Assembly: GCF_030757795.1 (NCBI RefSeq)
Contig: NZ_JAUQWH010000062.1
Location: 1-44,972, forward strand
From: Actinoplanes oryzae
GTDB taxonomy: Bacteria > Actinomycetota > Actinomycetes > Mycobacteriales > Micromonosporaceae
Reading direction: 5' to 3'
Length of the DNA stretch: 44,972 nt
This document shows positions 1 through 9,268 of this stretch, in pieces (the stretch's first letter is position 1; each line of letters opens with the position of its first letter). A program made the translations under genes and the position numbers. The notes below the pieces were generated by a model that was not told where the DNA came from, did no database searches, and was given only the letters and a program-made list of their open reading frames with translations.

Positions 1-1
1 C

Positions 2-3000
2 GCGGCGGAGACGTCGGCCGGCCGGAGTAGGATCCCGGGTGGGGGCGGCGGCATCGGCATGACCGTGTGCCGCTCCCCCGCCGAACTGCGCGCCGCCTAC
101 GACCGGGTCACCCGCCTCGCCGAGCAGAGCTTCGGCTCCGGCGGGGTCTTCGCCGAGCGGTACGTCGAGCACGCCCGGCACGTCGAGGTGCAGATCTTCG
201 GCGACGGGCTGGGCGGCGTGGTGTCCCTGGGCGACCGCGACTGCACGCTGCAACGCCGGCACCAGAAGGTGGTCGAGGAGGCGCCCGCCCCCGGCCTGCC
301 GTCCGCGCTGCGCGAGCGCCTGCACGAGTCCGCGCGGGCGCTCGCGGCGTCCGTCCGCTACCGCTCGGCCGGAACCGTCGAGTTCGTCTACGACCCGGTC
401 CGCGAGGAGGCGTCCTTCCTCGAGGTCAACGCCCGGCTGCAGGTCGAGCACCCCGTCACCGAGGCGGTCACCGGCATCGACCTGGTCGCGTGGATGCTGC
501 GCCTGGCCGGCGGGGACACCGGCCTGCTGCGCCGCTGGGGGACGTCGGTCCCGGTGCGCGGGCACGCGATCGAGGCCCGGGTGTACGCCGAGGACCCCGC
601 CGCCGGGTTCCAGCCCAGTGCCGGCCTGCTGACCGGGGTCGCCCTGCCGTCGGGCCCGGCGGTGCGGGTGGACGGCTGGGTGGAGACGGGCACCGAGGTG
701 TCCACCGCGTACGACCCGCTGCTCGCCAAGGTCATCGTCCACGCCGACGATCGGGCGGACGCGATCGACCGGCTCGGGGCGGCGCTGGCGGACACGCGCA
801 TCGACGGCGTCGAGGTGAACCTGGGGCTGCTGCGGGCGATCCCGGCGCTGCCCGCCTTCCGGGACGTCACGCACCACACGACGACGCTGGACACCGTCGG
901 CGACCCGGCGCCGCGCATCACCGTGCGGCGGCCGGGCCTGCTGACCACCGTGCAGGACGCGGACGGGCGCCTCGGCTACTGGCAGGTCGGGGTCCCGCCG
1001 TCGGGCGCGATGGACGACCGCTCGCTGCGGGCGGGCAACCGGATCCTCGGCAACGACCCGAACGCGGCCGGGCTGGAGTGCACGGCGACCGGGCCCGCCC
1101 TCGCCTTCTCCGCCGCGACCACGGTGTGCGTCACCGGTGCGCCGGCGCCCGTCTCGGTCGACGGCGTCGCCGTTCCGATGTGGACGCCGGTCGACGTGCC
1201 GGCGGGGGCGACGCTGGACGTGGGCGCTGCCACGACGGGCCTCCGGACGTACGTCTGCTTCGCCGGCGGCCTCGACGTGCCGCTCTATCTGGGTTCCGCC
1301 GCCACCTTCACGCTCGGCAAGTTCGGCGGGCACGGCGGGCGGGCGCTGCGGCCCGGTGACGTGCTGCGGCCCGGAGCCGCCACCGGGACGCCCGGTGCCC
1401 CGATCACGGCGCCGGAGTTCGGATCCCACTGGGAGCTGACCGTGGCGATCGGGCCGCACGGCGCCCCCGAGTTCTTCACGCCCGCCGACATGAAAGAGAT
1501 CCTGTCGGCGCGCTTCGAGGTGCACTTCAACTCCGCGCGTACGGGCGTGCGGCTCATCGGCCCGAAACCGGCGTGGGCGCGCCGCGACGGCGGGGAGGCG
1601 GGACTGCACCCGTCGAACATCCACGACAACGCGTACGCGATCGGCGCCCTCGACTTCACCGGCGACACCCCCATCCTGCTCGGGCCGGACGGGCCGTCGC
1701 TGGGCGGCTTCGTCTGCCCGGTCACCGTGGTCACCGCCGACCGGTGGAAGCTCGGCCAGCTCCGGCCCGGCGACACCGTGTCCTTCGTGCCCCTGCCCGA
1801 CGAGAAGCCGGCGCCCCTGCGGGATTTCGTCCCGTCCGGCGACGACGGGATCCTGTTGCGCCGCGACGGGACGCCCTCGGTGACCTACCGGCGCAGCGGG
1901 GACGACAACGTGCTCGTCGAGTACGGCGAGATCGTGCTGGACCTGGGACTGCGGGCCCGCGTGCACGCGCTGCACCAGGCGCTGGACGCGCTCGGCGAGC
2001 CCGGCATCGTCGACCTCACCCCGGGCATCCGGAGCCTGCAGGTGCACGTCGACCCCCGGCGGCTGCCCGTGTCGCGGCTGCTCGGCCTGCTCACCGAGGT
2101 CGAGGACACCCTCCCGGCCGGCTCCGGGCTCGTCGTGCCCAGCCGCCACGTGCGGCTCCCGCTGAGCTGGGACGACCCGGCCACCCGGGAGGCCATCGCG
2201 CGCTACATGGCCGGGGTCCGCGACGACGCGCCCTGGACCCCGTGGAACATCGAGTTCATCCGCCGGATCAACGGCCTGGCGACGGTCGATGACGTGTACC
2301 GCACGGTCTTCGACGCCGAGTACCTCGTCCTCGGGCTCGGTGACGTCTATCTCGGCGCGCCGGTCGCCACGCCGCTGGACCCCCGGCACCGGCTGGTCAC
2401 CACGAAGTACAACCCGGCACGCACCTGGACGGCGGAGAACTCGGTCGGCATCGGCGGCGCCTACCTGTGCATCTACGGCATGGAGGGCCCCGGCGGCTAC
2501 CAGTTCGTCGGGCGGACCACGCAGGTCTGGCGGCCGTACCCGCGCCGGGGTGAACGCCCCTGGCTGCTCGACTTCTTCGACCGGATCAGCTGGTACCCGG
2601 TCTCCCCCGAGGAGCTGCTCGACCTGCGCGCCGACCTGGCCGCCGGGCGCACCACACCGGACATCACCGACGGTACGTTCTCGCTGGCCGAGCACGAGGC
2701 GTTCCTGGCCGAGCACGCGGATGCCATCGCGGCCTTCCGGCGTACGCAGGCTGCGGCCTTCGCCACCGAACGAGCCGCCTGGGAAGCCGCCGGAGAGTTC
2801 GACCGGGCCGACGCCGTCGTGCCGGTGGCCGATGCCGTCGTCCCGGTGGCCGATGCCGTCGTCCCGCCCGGGGGCACGCGCGTCGACGCCCCGTTCGTCG
2901 CCAACGTCTGGAAGGTCGAGGTGGCCGTCGGTGACGTGGTCGCGGCCGGTCAGACGCTGGTCGTCCTGGAGGCCATGAAGATGGAGACCTTCGTCGAGGC

Positions 3001-3091
3001 GCCCGCCGCCGGCGTGGTCACCGCCGTCCTCGCCGCTCCCGGCGCCCAGGTCGCCCCGGGCGACGCCCTGGTGGTCATCGGCCCGGCCTAG
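2..3091 (+). CDS. Urea carboxylase, 5'-incomplete
   Basis: Biotin-dependent enzyme that carboxylates urea to allophanate with ATP and bicarbonate. From the ATG at 59 the protein has, in order: the rest of a biotin-carboxylase/ATP-grasp domain (starting at the Gly-rich loop GGGGIGM, about residues 1-290), a KipA/AHS2 domain (about 295-590, motif TVQD...GVPPSGAMD), a KipI/AHS1 domain (about 600-880) and a C-terminal biotinyl domain with the attachment motif EAMKMET. Urea carboxylases are usually near 1200 residues, so roughly 150-200 N-terminal residues are missing. The frame stays open to base 2, but the residues before GGGGIGM (SAGRSRIP) do not resemble the expected family sequence, so the true 5' end is uncertain. 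No allophanate hydrolase is visible downstream. The gene overlaps the convergent acetyltransferase by 17 bases. Confidence 0.9.
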   Translation, partial: AAETSAGRSRIPGGGGGIGMTVCRSPAELRAAYDRVTRLAEQSFGSGGVFAERYVEHARHVEVQIFGDGLGGVVSLGDRDCTLQRRHQKVVEEAPAPGLPSALRERLHESARALAASVRYRSAGTVEFVYDPVREEASFLEVNARLQVEHPVTEAVTGIDLVAWMLRLAGGDTGLLRRWGTSVPVRGHAIEARVYAEDPAAGFQPSAGLLTGVALPSGPAVRVDGWVETGTEVSTAYDPLLAKVIVHADDRADAIDRLGAALADTRIDGVEVNLGLLRAIPALPAFRDVTHHTTTLDTVGDPAPRITVRRPGLLTTVQDADGRLGYWQVGVPPSGAMDDRSLRAGNRILGNDPNAAGLECTATGPALAFSAATTVCVTGAPAPVSVDGVAVPMWTPVDVPAGATLDVGAATTGLRTYVCFAGGLDVPLYLGSAATFTLGKFGGHGGRALRPGDVLRPGAATGTPGAPITAPEFGSHWELTVAIGPHGAPEFFTPADMKEILSARFEVHFNSARTGVRLIGPKPAWARRDGGEAGLHPSNIHDNAYAIGALDFTGDTPILLGPDGPSLGGFVCPVTVVTADRWKLGQLRPGDTVSFVPLPDEKPAPLRDFVPSGDDGILLRRDGTPSVTYRRSGDDNVLVEYGEIVLDLGLRARVHALHQALDALGEPGIVDLTPGIRSLQVHVDPRRLPVSRLLGLLTEVEDTLPAGSGLVVPSRHVRLPLSWDDPATREAIARYMAGVRDDAPWTPWNIEFIRRINGLATVDDVYRTVFDAEYLVLGLGDVYLGAPVATPLDPRHRLVTTKYNPARTWTAENSVGIGGAYLCIYGMEGPGGYQFVGRTTQVWRPYPRRGERPWLLDFFDRISWYPVSPEELLDLRADLAAGRTTPDITDGTFSLAEHEAFLAEHADAIAAFRRTQAAAFATERAAWEAAGEFDRADAVVPVADAVVPVADAVVPPGGTRVDAPFVANVWKVEVAVGDVVAAGQTLVVLEAMKMETFVEAPAAGVVTAVLAAPGAQVAPGDALVVIGPA
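2810..2872 (+). repeat. Three 21-bp tandem repeats in the biotin-domain linker
   Basis: Units at 2810-2830, 2831-2851 and 2852-2872 are near identical; the third diverges at its end. Each adds a DAVVPVA-like heptapeptide to the linker before the biotinyl domain of urea carboxylase. The repeat is in frame and probably sets the length of the swinging arm. Confidence 0.8.
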
Positions 3092-3650
3092 CCAGATCGG
3101 CACGGACCAGGCCGTAGACGGCGTAGTCGGTCCGGCCCCCGTCCCGCAGGGCGGCGGCGCTGCGCAGCACCCCCTCGAGCCGGAAGCCGGCGGCCACGGC
3201 GACGTGCCGGGACGCCGCGTTGCCCGCCGCCGCCACCAGGGCGATGCGCTCCAGCCCGGCGTCGCGCAGCGCCCACTCCGCCAGGACCCGGGTCCCCTCG
3301 GCGGCGTAGCCACGCCCGCGCGCCCACGCCGCCGTCCAGTAATGGATCTCCGCGACCCGGTTGTCCCAGTCGGCACCGGTCAGCCCGACGAGCCCGGCCA
3401 TCCGCCCGGCACCGCGCGGCTCCAGCGCGAACTCCACCTTCCCCGGGTCCGCCCGCCGCGTCTCGGCCCCCGCAGTGCACCACTCGACGGCCGCCGCCAG
3501 ATCGCCGTGCGCGTGCGCGTATCCGACCGGCGCCCACTGCACGAACCGCTCGTCCTGCCACACGGCATGCACCTCGCCGGCGTCCCGCTCCCCGACCTGC
3601 CGCAGGATCAGCCGCTCACTCGCCAACTCAGGAGCCGGAAAACCCGCCAT
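3075..3650 (-). CDS. GNAT family N-acetyltransferase (RimJ/RimL-like)
   Basis: Predicted acetyl-CoA-dependent N-acetyltransferase of about 190 residues, typical for the RimJ/RimL-type GNAT family. The N-terminal strand (SERLILRQV) and the acetyl-CoA motif A region (ARGRGYAAEGTRVL) are visible, followed by the usual AASRHVAVAAGFRLEGVLR segment. The substrate cannot be told from sequence. I chose the ATG at 3650 because TAGGGT at 3663-3658 ends 7 bases before it, the pattern of a leaderless actinomycete promoter; an in-frame GTG at 3659 is the alternative. It converges on urea carboxylase and overlaps its last 17 bases. Confidence 0.87.
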   Translation of the reverse strand: MAGFPAPELASERLILRQVGERDAGEVHAVWQDERFVQWAPVGYAHAHGDLAAAVEWCTAGAETRRADPGKVEFALEPRGAGRMAGLVGLTGADWDNRVAEIHYWTAAWARGRGYAAEGTRVLAEWALRDAGLERIALVAAAGNAASRHVAVAAGFRLEGVLRSAAALRDGGRTDYAVYGLVRADLARPGR

Positions 3651-3657
3651 GCCCTGC

Positions 3658-3663
3658 ACCCTA
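3658..3663 (-). promoter_or_regulatory. -10 element of a leaderless promoter (acetyltransferase)
   Basis: TAGGGT on the minus strand, 7 bases before the ATG at 3650. No Shine-Dalgarno sequence is seen. Confidence 0.5.
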
Positions 3664-3747
3664 AGCGCTTCGCACCAATCTCCGTCAGCTCACGGCAGGG
3701 GGCGGCGCCCACCGGCCGGTAGGCTCCTCCCCCTGCTTCCGGACGGG

Positions 3748-6006
3748 TCAGTTGTCGGCGGGGGCGAAGTCGAAGTAGTCCATGCCGTGGTTGTAGCCGC
3801 TGCTGGCCGCGTTCTTGCCGGTGACCGTGCAGGTCAGCTCGGCCGGGCCGGGCCCGTGCAGGTCGACCACGCCGACCTCCTGCGGGCCGTACGCGGGGCT
3901 GACCGCGTAGTGGTCCTTCGGGGTGCCGATCGCGGCGCCGCCGGTCGACCACTGGCAGATGCCGCGGTTGGGGAACATCTTCACGCCGGTGGTCAGCTTG
4001 TAGCGGCCCGTGGCCGGGACGGTGAAGCGGTAGGTGATCGCGTTGCCCGGCGCGGTGAAGGTGCCCGTGACGTAGCCCTTGTTGCTGGCGGCGTCCTCGG
4101 CCAGCACGAGCACCTGGTTGCCCGTCGGGCTCACCGGGACACGGGCCTCGGCCTCGACGCGGAAGCCGTACTGCGGCTCCAGCACGAAGGTGTCGACGCC
4201 GATGCTGTGGCTGCCCTCGGCGCCCGCCCCGGTCACGGTGAACGTGATGGTGTTGTCGCCGGCGCGCAGCGTACGGATGCCGAGGTCGTGGTCGATGAAC
4301 GAGTAGCCGGTGGAGTAGAGGTCGATCGGGGCGCCGATCGGGGCGCCGTTGATCGCGACCTGGGTGCTGCCGCGGGCGGGCGCGTGCTTGAGCCGCAGCC
4401 GGACGCGGTGCGGTCCGGCCGCCGGGACGCGCAGGGTGTACGTGGCCTGGTCGCCCACGGCGTCCGGCTCGAAGAGGCTGAGCAGGCCCTTGCTCGCCGC
4501 CGTGTCGGTGATGTCCCAGGCGGGGTCGCCGGCCGACGTGACCGGCGTGACGTCCTCGGCCTCGACGGACGTGACCGGTGACAGCACGACGAGCGATACG
4601 GCGTTGGGGCTCAGGGTGTACGCCGCCGGGAGCGCCTTCGCACCCGCGGGCAGCACGTAGTCCTCGACCTTCTCGAGCTCGCCGCCGGACTTGGTGACGT
4701 TCCAGTTGCTGTGCGTCGCGTCGACGAGGTAGCGCTGGACGCGTACCTGGCGCCCGTCGAACGTCGCCGGGGGCAGCGTGACGTCGAGCTGCACCGTGCT
4801 GCTCGCCGTGCCGGTGTACTGGTAGTTGGTCGTCATCAGCGCGATGCCGGACTCGTCCCGGGTGGCCAGCGTGTTGACGCCGATGCCGCCGGGCGGGGGC
4901 GTGCCCGGGGTCGCGAGCCGGTTCCTCTTCAGCATCGTCTGCATCTTGACGACGTTGTAATAGGGGAAGACCGCGCCGTCCACGGCATTGTTGAACATGG
5001 ACTTGCGCGCGTTGTTGTGCTCGTAGACCCAGTGCATGGGCATGTCCATGTCGCCCTGGACGTAGTAGTTGCCCAGCGTCGCCATGGCCGCCGCGTGGAT
5101 CACCTGATCCTGCTCGACCGTGCCGAGGGACTGGTCGCCGGCGAAGACGCCGTACTCCGTGACGAAGACGGGCGTCGTCGTGTTCCCCAGCCAGGACTGG
5201 ATCTGCGCCTTCTGGCCCTGGACCCCGCTGGGGTTCGCGTCGTGGGAGTAGTCGTGGAAGGACACGAAGTCCAGGCGCTTGGCCGGGTTGGTGTCGGCCT
5301 TGTAGGCCGCGATGAACCTCTGCAGGTAGTCCGCGTCGAACTCGAACGCCGCCGGGCCGCCGATCTGCAGCTTGAGCGAGGGGTCCAGCTCGGCGTTGAC
5401 CTCGTTGATGATCGAGTAGCCGATCTGGTACCACTTGTAGTAGTTCTCGGGCGTGAGATAGGTGTCCGTCTCCGGCGGCGCCGGGTCCCAGGTCTTGTCC
5501 GGCTCGTTGAAGAACTCGATGTACTGCAGCCCGGGATAGCGCTGCTTCCGGTTTTTGATCCCGGTCTTGAGCACCTCGCGGCACTTCGCCGGCGACTGCA
5601 GGGTCATGAGGACCTGGTCGCACTGGCCGAAGTTGATGAGCATCCGGTCGGTGTAGCCCGCCGCCTGGTCGAACGTCTTGTTGGTGAAGGAGTACGTGTC
5701 CTTCGTCTCGTCGTAGTACCAGGTCACGTTCCCCCAGCCGCGGCCCACCCGGGGCGCGAGCTCGTCGACCCGGGCCAGGTCCCGCTCGCCCAGCTCGGAG
5801 AAGTTCTGGTACCAGGCCGGATTGTTCAGCGTGCCCACCGGCTCGGCGGCGGCATTCACGGCGATCGTCGTCGTGGCAGCCCGGGCGGGCGCCACGTCGA
5901 CCGTGGTCAGTGACAGACCGGCCACCACGGTCACGACGGCCGCCGCCGCCACGGACCGGGATCCGGCACCCTCGAAGATGGACACTCTGCGTCCCTGTTT
6001 GGTCAC
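3748..6006 (-). CDS. Secreted GH39-like clan GH-A glycoside hydrolase with two C-terminal carbohydrate-binding-like modules
   Basis: Secreted polysaccharide-degrading enzyme of 752 residues. A signal peptide covers about residues 1-43 (cleavage near ARA-ATT). The catalytic TIM barrel spans roughly 45-390. It carries a clan GH-A acid/base site IEFFNEPD (Glu168) and a nucleophile site VFVTEYG (Glu284), about 116 residues apart as expected. A beta-sandwich (about 390-475) follows, then two galactose-binding-like modules (about 480-620 and 630-752, each opening with a VEAE-type strand as in CBM6/CBM35). The family assignment (GH39 or a neighbour such as GH51) is tentative, and the substrate is unknown. 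The start is a GTG with TAGGGT 6 bases upstream, so translation is probably leaderless. The gene stands alone, divergent from the secreted protein at 6250. Confidence 0.83.
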   Translation of the reverse strand: MTKQGRRVSIFEGAGSRSVAAAAVVTVVAGLSLTTVDVAPARAATTTIAVNAAAEPVGTLNNPAWYQNFSELGERDLARVDELAPRVGRGWGNVTWYYDETKDTYSFTNKTFDQAAGYTDRMLINFGQCDQVLMTLQSPAKCREVLKTGIKNRKQRYPGLQYIEFFNEPDKTWDPAPPETDTYLTPENYYKWYQIGYSIINEVNAELDPSLKLQIGGPAAFEFDADYLQRFIAAYKADTNPAKRLDFVSFHDYSHDANPSGVQGQKAQIQSWLGNTTTPVFVTEYGVFAGDQSLGTVEQDQVIHAAAMATLGNYYVQGDMDMPMHWVYEHNNARKSMFNNAVDGAVFPYYNVVKMQTMLKRNRLATPGTPPPGGIGVNTLATRDESGIALMTTNYQYTGTASSTVQLDVTLPPATFDGRQVRVQRYLVDATHSNWNVTKSGGELEKVEDYVLPAGAKALPAAYTLSPNAVSLVVLSPVTSVEAEDVTPVTSAGDPAWDITDTAASKGLLSLFEPDAVGDQATYTLRVPAAGPHRVRLRLKHAPARGSTQVAINGAPIGAPIDLYSTGYSFIDHDLGIRTLRAGDNTITFTVTGAGAEGSHSIGVDTFVLEPQYGFRVEAEARVPVSPTGNQVLVLAEDAASNKGYVTGTFTAPGNAITYRFTVPATGRYKLTTGVKMFPNRGICQWSTGGAAIGTPKDHYAVSPAYGPQEVGVVDLHGPGPAELTCTVTGKNAASSGYNHGMDYFDFAPADN

Positions 6007-6012
6007 GGCGAG

Positions 6013-6018
6013 ACCCTA
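6013..6018 (-). promoter_or_regulatory. -10 element of a leaderless promoter (GH39-like gene)
   Basis: TAGGGT on the minus strand, 6 bases before the GTG start at 6006. Confidence 0.5.
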
Positions 6019-6249
6019 CCAACGTCGATCTTGCCCGTGGGGGCAGCGCCGCCAGGGTGACGGCATGCGCATGATCACCCCGCTGCGCCCCACGCTCCGG
6101 CACCGCCACGTCGAGGAGAACCTCCGGGTCCAGCACGCCCGACGGGCACGTGGCACGAATCCGTGAGCAGTCGCGGCCGCGATCTCTCTAGCGTTCTTCC
6201 TGCGAGCCGGGCCACGACGGTCCGGCCGGGGACGAGGGAGCTTCGGGTC

Positions 6250-6789
6250 ATGCGGGTGCCTGTGCTGGCGATGGTTGTGGCGGGGATCGCTGTCGTGGCG
6301 AGCGGGTCGATCGCGCACGCCGCGACGGCGGAGGCGGGCACGGCCGGCCCGTGCGCGGAGGGTGCGCTGGCGGTGCTCGTGGAGGACGGCGGCATCACCG
6401 GCGACGAGGACGCCTGGTTCGAGGAGGTACGGCTGACGCTGACCAACACGGCGTCCGAGGCGTGCCGGGTCGAGGGGCCGCTCGGGGTGCGGCTCACCGG
6501 GCCGAAGTCGCAGGCGTTCGCCGCGGCGCTCGACGTGCCCGCGAGCGACGGCGCCCACGACGGGGTCGTGCTGGGCGCGGGCAAGTCGGCACACGCGACC
6601 GTGCGGGTCCAGGTGCTGCCCGGCGCCGAGGACGTCTGGGAGCCGGGCTGGATGCGGGTGCGGCTGGCGGGCACCGGGGTGTCGCTCGTCGCGGCGTGGC
6701 CGGAGGGGCTCGCCATCACGCAGCTCACGGCTCCCCTGCCGGGCACCGGCCTGCCCAACAGCGTCGGCCCGCTGACCGCGGGGGCGTGA
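6250..6789 (+). CDS. Secreted DUF4232-like protein
   Basis: Predicted exported protein of 179 residues. A signal peptide (MRVPVLAMVVAGIAVVASG, cleavage near AHA-AT) is followed by one beta-rich domain with two cysteines (GPC and EACRV) around a LTLTNTASEACRV segment. This is the hallmark of DUF4232 proteins, which occur as secreted or lipoprotein forms in actinomycetes; their function is unknown. There is no lipobox, so it should be released. The ATG at 6250 is preferred over an upstream in-frame ATG at 6163 because it starts the signal peptide and has the ribosome site GAGGGAG about 10 bases upstream. Confidence 0.78.
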   Translation: MRVPVLAMVVAGIAVVASGSIAHAATAEAGTAGPCAEGALAVLVEDGGITGDEDAWFEEVRLTLTNTASEACRVEGPLGVRLTGPKSQAFAAALDVPASDGAHDGVVLGAGKSAHATVRVQVLPGAEDVWEPGWMRVRLAGTGVSLVAAWPEGLAITQLTAPLPGTGLPNSVGPLTAGA

Positions 6790-6951
6790 CGACCGGCGCC
6801 CGTACGACAGGAGAGAGGGGAAGGCGTGACACGGTTGACTATCGTCCGGCCCATGCAACGGATAGGTAGTGACTGAGCGTCGAGTGATCTGAAGATCGAG
6901 CAGTCCCCGCGGCTACCCTGGCGCGGCACCGGACCAGTCGGGAAAGAGTGA

Positions 6952-7965
6952 ATGAGCGACCCTCAGCATCGGGACCGTGACCGCGCGTGGCGCAAGGGAA
7001 CCGCGGCGGCCGGCCTGGCCGTGATCGCGGCGCTGATCGTGGCCCCCGCGGCGCCCGCGGCGGCGATCGCACGCGGGCAGAACGCGCCGGTCGGGAAGTA
7101 CCCGTTCGCGGTGAAGATCATCGACAACGGCATCCCGACCGCGGACGGCGGCACCCGCGACAGCGCCTGCTCCGGCGGGCTCATCTCCCCGAGCTGGATC
7201 CTCACGGCCGGTCACTGCTTCCGCGACGTCAACGGCAAGCACGTCTCCCGCACGGTCGCCGAGGAGACGATCGCGGTGATCAACCGGGCGGACCTCACCA
7301 CCGACGAGGGCCACGAGCTGAACATCGTGGCGGTCAAGCAGAACAAGAAGGCCGATGTCGCCCTCGCCAAGCTGGAGGAGCCGGTCTTCGACGTCGCCCC
7401 GATGGTGCTGACCCGCAAGGCGCCCAAGGTGGGCTCGACCGTCCGCCTCACCGGCTACGGCTTCACCAGCCGCAACGCGAAGAAGCTGCCGCAGCGCATG
7501 CAGACCGGCACGTTCGAGGTGACGTCGGTCGGCGACATCGAGATCGGCATGGAGGGCAAGGCGCCGCACGCCAACACGAGCGCGTGCGAGCACGACTCGG
7601 GCGGCCCCTACTTCACCGAGGCCGCGGACGGCACGGTGACCGTGGTCGGCGTGGTCAGTCACGGGCCGTCGTGCCCGCACACCGGCGCCGACGCGGCCGG
7701 GCGCATCGACAACATCCTGCCCTGGATCAAGTCGGTCGTCGGCAAGGACCTCAACCGGCCGTCGCCTAGCCCGTCGCCGAGCCCTTCCGCGAGCGCCCGG
7801 GCGAGCACCGTCGCCGCCCCGGCGCCCACGACCGCCGGCTTCACCGTGCCGAAGGCCGCCTGGGTCGCCGTACCCGTCGGCGGCGTGGCCGTGATCGGCG
7901 CTGCCGTCGCCGCAGCCACCCGCCGCTCCCGGCGCCGCGAGGACGCCTTCCGCCACCGCCGCTGA
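6952..7965 (+). CDS. Membrane-anchored trypsin-like (S1) serine protease
   Basis: Extracytoplasmic chymotrypsin-fold protease of 337 residues. An N-terminal hydrophobic export segment (about 16-38) leads to a protease domain (about 42-255). The catalytic triad is visible: His88 in LTAGHC, Asp135 in KADVALAKL and Ser216 in EHDSGGP. Most family members have GDSGGP, so the His before Asp is unusual. A Pro/Ser linker (PSPSPSPSPSAS) joins a C-terminal transmembrane helix (about 300-322) and a short Arg-rich cytoplasmic tail. This architecture tethers the protease to the membrane without an LPXTG sortase motif. The ATG follows GGGAAAGAG. A TACCCT box at 6914-6919 may be the -10 element. Confidence 0.88.
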   Translation: MSDPQHRDRDRAWRKGTAAAGLAVIAALIVAPAAPAAAIARGQNAPVGKYPFAVKIIDNGIPTADGGTRDSACSGGLISPSWILTAGHCFRDVNGKHVSRTVAEETIAVINRADLTTDEGHELNIVAVKQNKKADVALAKLEEPVFDVAPMVLTRKAPKVGSTVRLTGYGFTSRNAKKLPQRMQTGTFEVTSVGDIEIGMEGKAPHANTSACEHDSGGPYFTEAADGTVTVVGVVSHGPSCPHTGADAAGRIDNILPWIKSVVGKDLNRPSPSPSPSPSASARASTVAAPAPTTAGFTVPKAAWVAVPVGGVAVIGAAVAAATRRSRRREDAFRHRR

Positions 7966-8262
7966 CCGGCGAGCCGGCCCCTCGCCTCGGGTCCAGCGGG
8001 GCCGCGCCCACCGCGCCGGGATCCGCGCCTCCCGCCGGTCGCGACCAATCTTCGCGTTGGGCCTCCCGCGGGACGGCCGCTCGTTATGGTTTCTCTGACC
8101 GGCCCGCCACGGCCGGCTCGGCAGCCGCGGCAGTCCGGATCCGATCCCGCCGCGCGACGTACTCATTCTTCCGCACCCGCCCGGCATGACCCGCGCTGAC
8201 TCGGGCCCCGGGCCGATGCACCGTGCCCGTCAAGCGCGGGCCCACACGCCAGGGAGCACCAC
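7966..8262 (+). other. Intergenic region without a gene
   Basis: About 300 bases between the protease and the ferritin-like gene. A TATGGT hexamer near 8083 could be a -10 box giving a leader of about 170 bases, but no matching -35 box is evident. I see no RNA gene, riboswitch or clear terminator. Confidence 0.4.
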
Positions 8263-9195
8263 ATGTTCGGAAAGAAGCTCGTCCGGCAGATGATCGGCCG
8301 CAGCGCGGAGAACGCGACCGACCGGCGCCGGTTCCTGCAGAGCGCCGGCGCCGTCGGACTCGGCGTCGTCGGCGGCGGCATGCTCGCCGGCTCCGCCGCG
8401 GAGGCGGCGCTCGGGGAGTCGGCGGCCGCGGCGGCGCCCAGCGACGGCGCGGTGCTCAACTTCGCGCTCAACCTCGAATATCTCGAGGCGGAGTTCTATC
8501 TGCACGCGGTCAACGGCTCCGGCCTCGCCGACACCTTCACCACCGGCAAGGGGACGCGCGGCGGCGTCACCGGCGGCCGCAAGGTCAACTTCGAGACCGC
8601 CGCGGTCCGCCAGTACGCCCAGGAGATCGCCAACGACGAGCGCGCCCACGTCAACTTCCTGCGCGGCGCGCTCGGCGGGGCGGCGGTGGCGCGGCCGGCC
8701 ATCGACATCCGCGACAGCTTCACCGCGGCGGCCCGGGCGGCGGGACTCATCGGGGCCGACGACACGTTCGACCCGTACGCCAACGAGAACAACTTCCTGC
8801 TGGCCGCCTTCCTGTTCGAGGACGTCGGCGTGACGGCGTACAAGGGCGCGGCGCCGCTGATCACGAACAAGACCTATCTGGAGGCGGCGGCCGGCATCCT
8901 CGCCGCCGAGGCCTACCACGCCTCGACGATCCGTACGTCGCTGTTCGAGAAGGGCCTGAGCGCCCAGGTGGAGAAGCTCTCCGCCGCCCGCAACTCGCTG
9001 GACGGCAAGGGCGACGACGACCAGGGCCTGATGGTGGGCGACCGGGCGAACATCAACCCGCTCGACAAGAGCGGCGTCGCCTACAGCCGTACGCCCGGCA
9101 AGGTCCTCAACATCGTCTACCTCAACCCGGGCAAGGTCAGCCGGGGCGGCTTCTACCCCAAGGGCGTCAACGGCACGGTCCGCGTCAGCGGCTGA
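8263..9195 (+). CDS. Tat-exported ferritin-like domain protein
   Basis: Extracytoplasmic four-helix ferritin-like protein of 310 residues (Ferritin_2/desiccation-related type). A twin-arginine signal (DRRRFLQSAG, then a hydrophobic stretch, cleavage near AEAAL) starts at about residue 22. The helix motifs LEYLEAEFYLH, NDERAHVNFL, LFEDVGVTAYKG and AEAYHAS carry the Glu/His pattern expected for a dinuclear metal site. Tat export suggests the protein leaves the cytoplasm folded and possibly metal-loaded. It lies 73 bases before an Nramp metal transporter, which supports a role in metal or redox handling; the exact activity is unknown. The start has AGGGAG upstream. Confidence 0.85.
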   Translation: MFGKKLVRQMIGRSAENATDRRRFLQSAGAVGLGVVGGGMLAGSAAEAALGESAAAAAPSDGAVLNFALNLEYLEAEFYLHAVNGSGLADTFTTGKGTRGGVTGGRKVNFETAAVRQYAQEIANDERAHVNFLRGALGGAAVARPAIDIRDSFTAAARAAGLIGADDTFDPYANENNFLLAAFLFEDVGVTAYKGAAPLITNKTYLEAAAGILAAEAYHASTIRTSLFEKGLSAQVEKLSAARNSLDGKGDDDQGLMVGDRANINPLDKSGVAYSRTPGKVLNIVYLNPGKVSRGGFYPKGVNGTVRVSG

Positions 9196-9268
9196 GCCCT
9201 TCCGTCGGGCACCCGCTCCGCGACCTCGCCGGGGCGGGTGTCCCACGTCAGAGAACGGACGACCGCAC

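Noticed and set aside
3608..6136. A long 842-codon minus-strand frame over the GH39-like gene
   Set aside because: Its translation is Arg/Pro/Gly-rich low complexity, whereas the overlapping frame 3748-6006 has a signal peptide and glycosidase motifs; it is a high-GC shadow.
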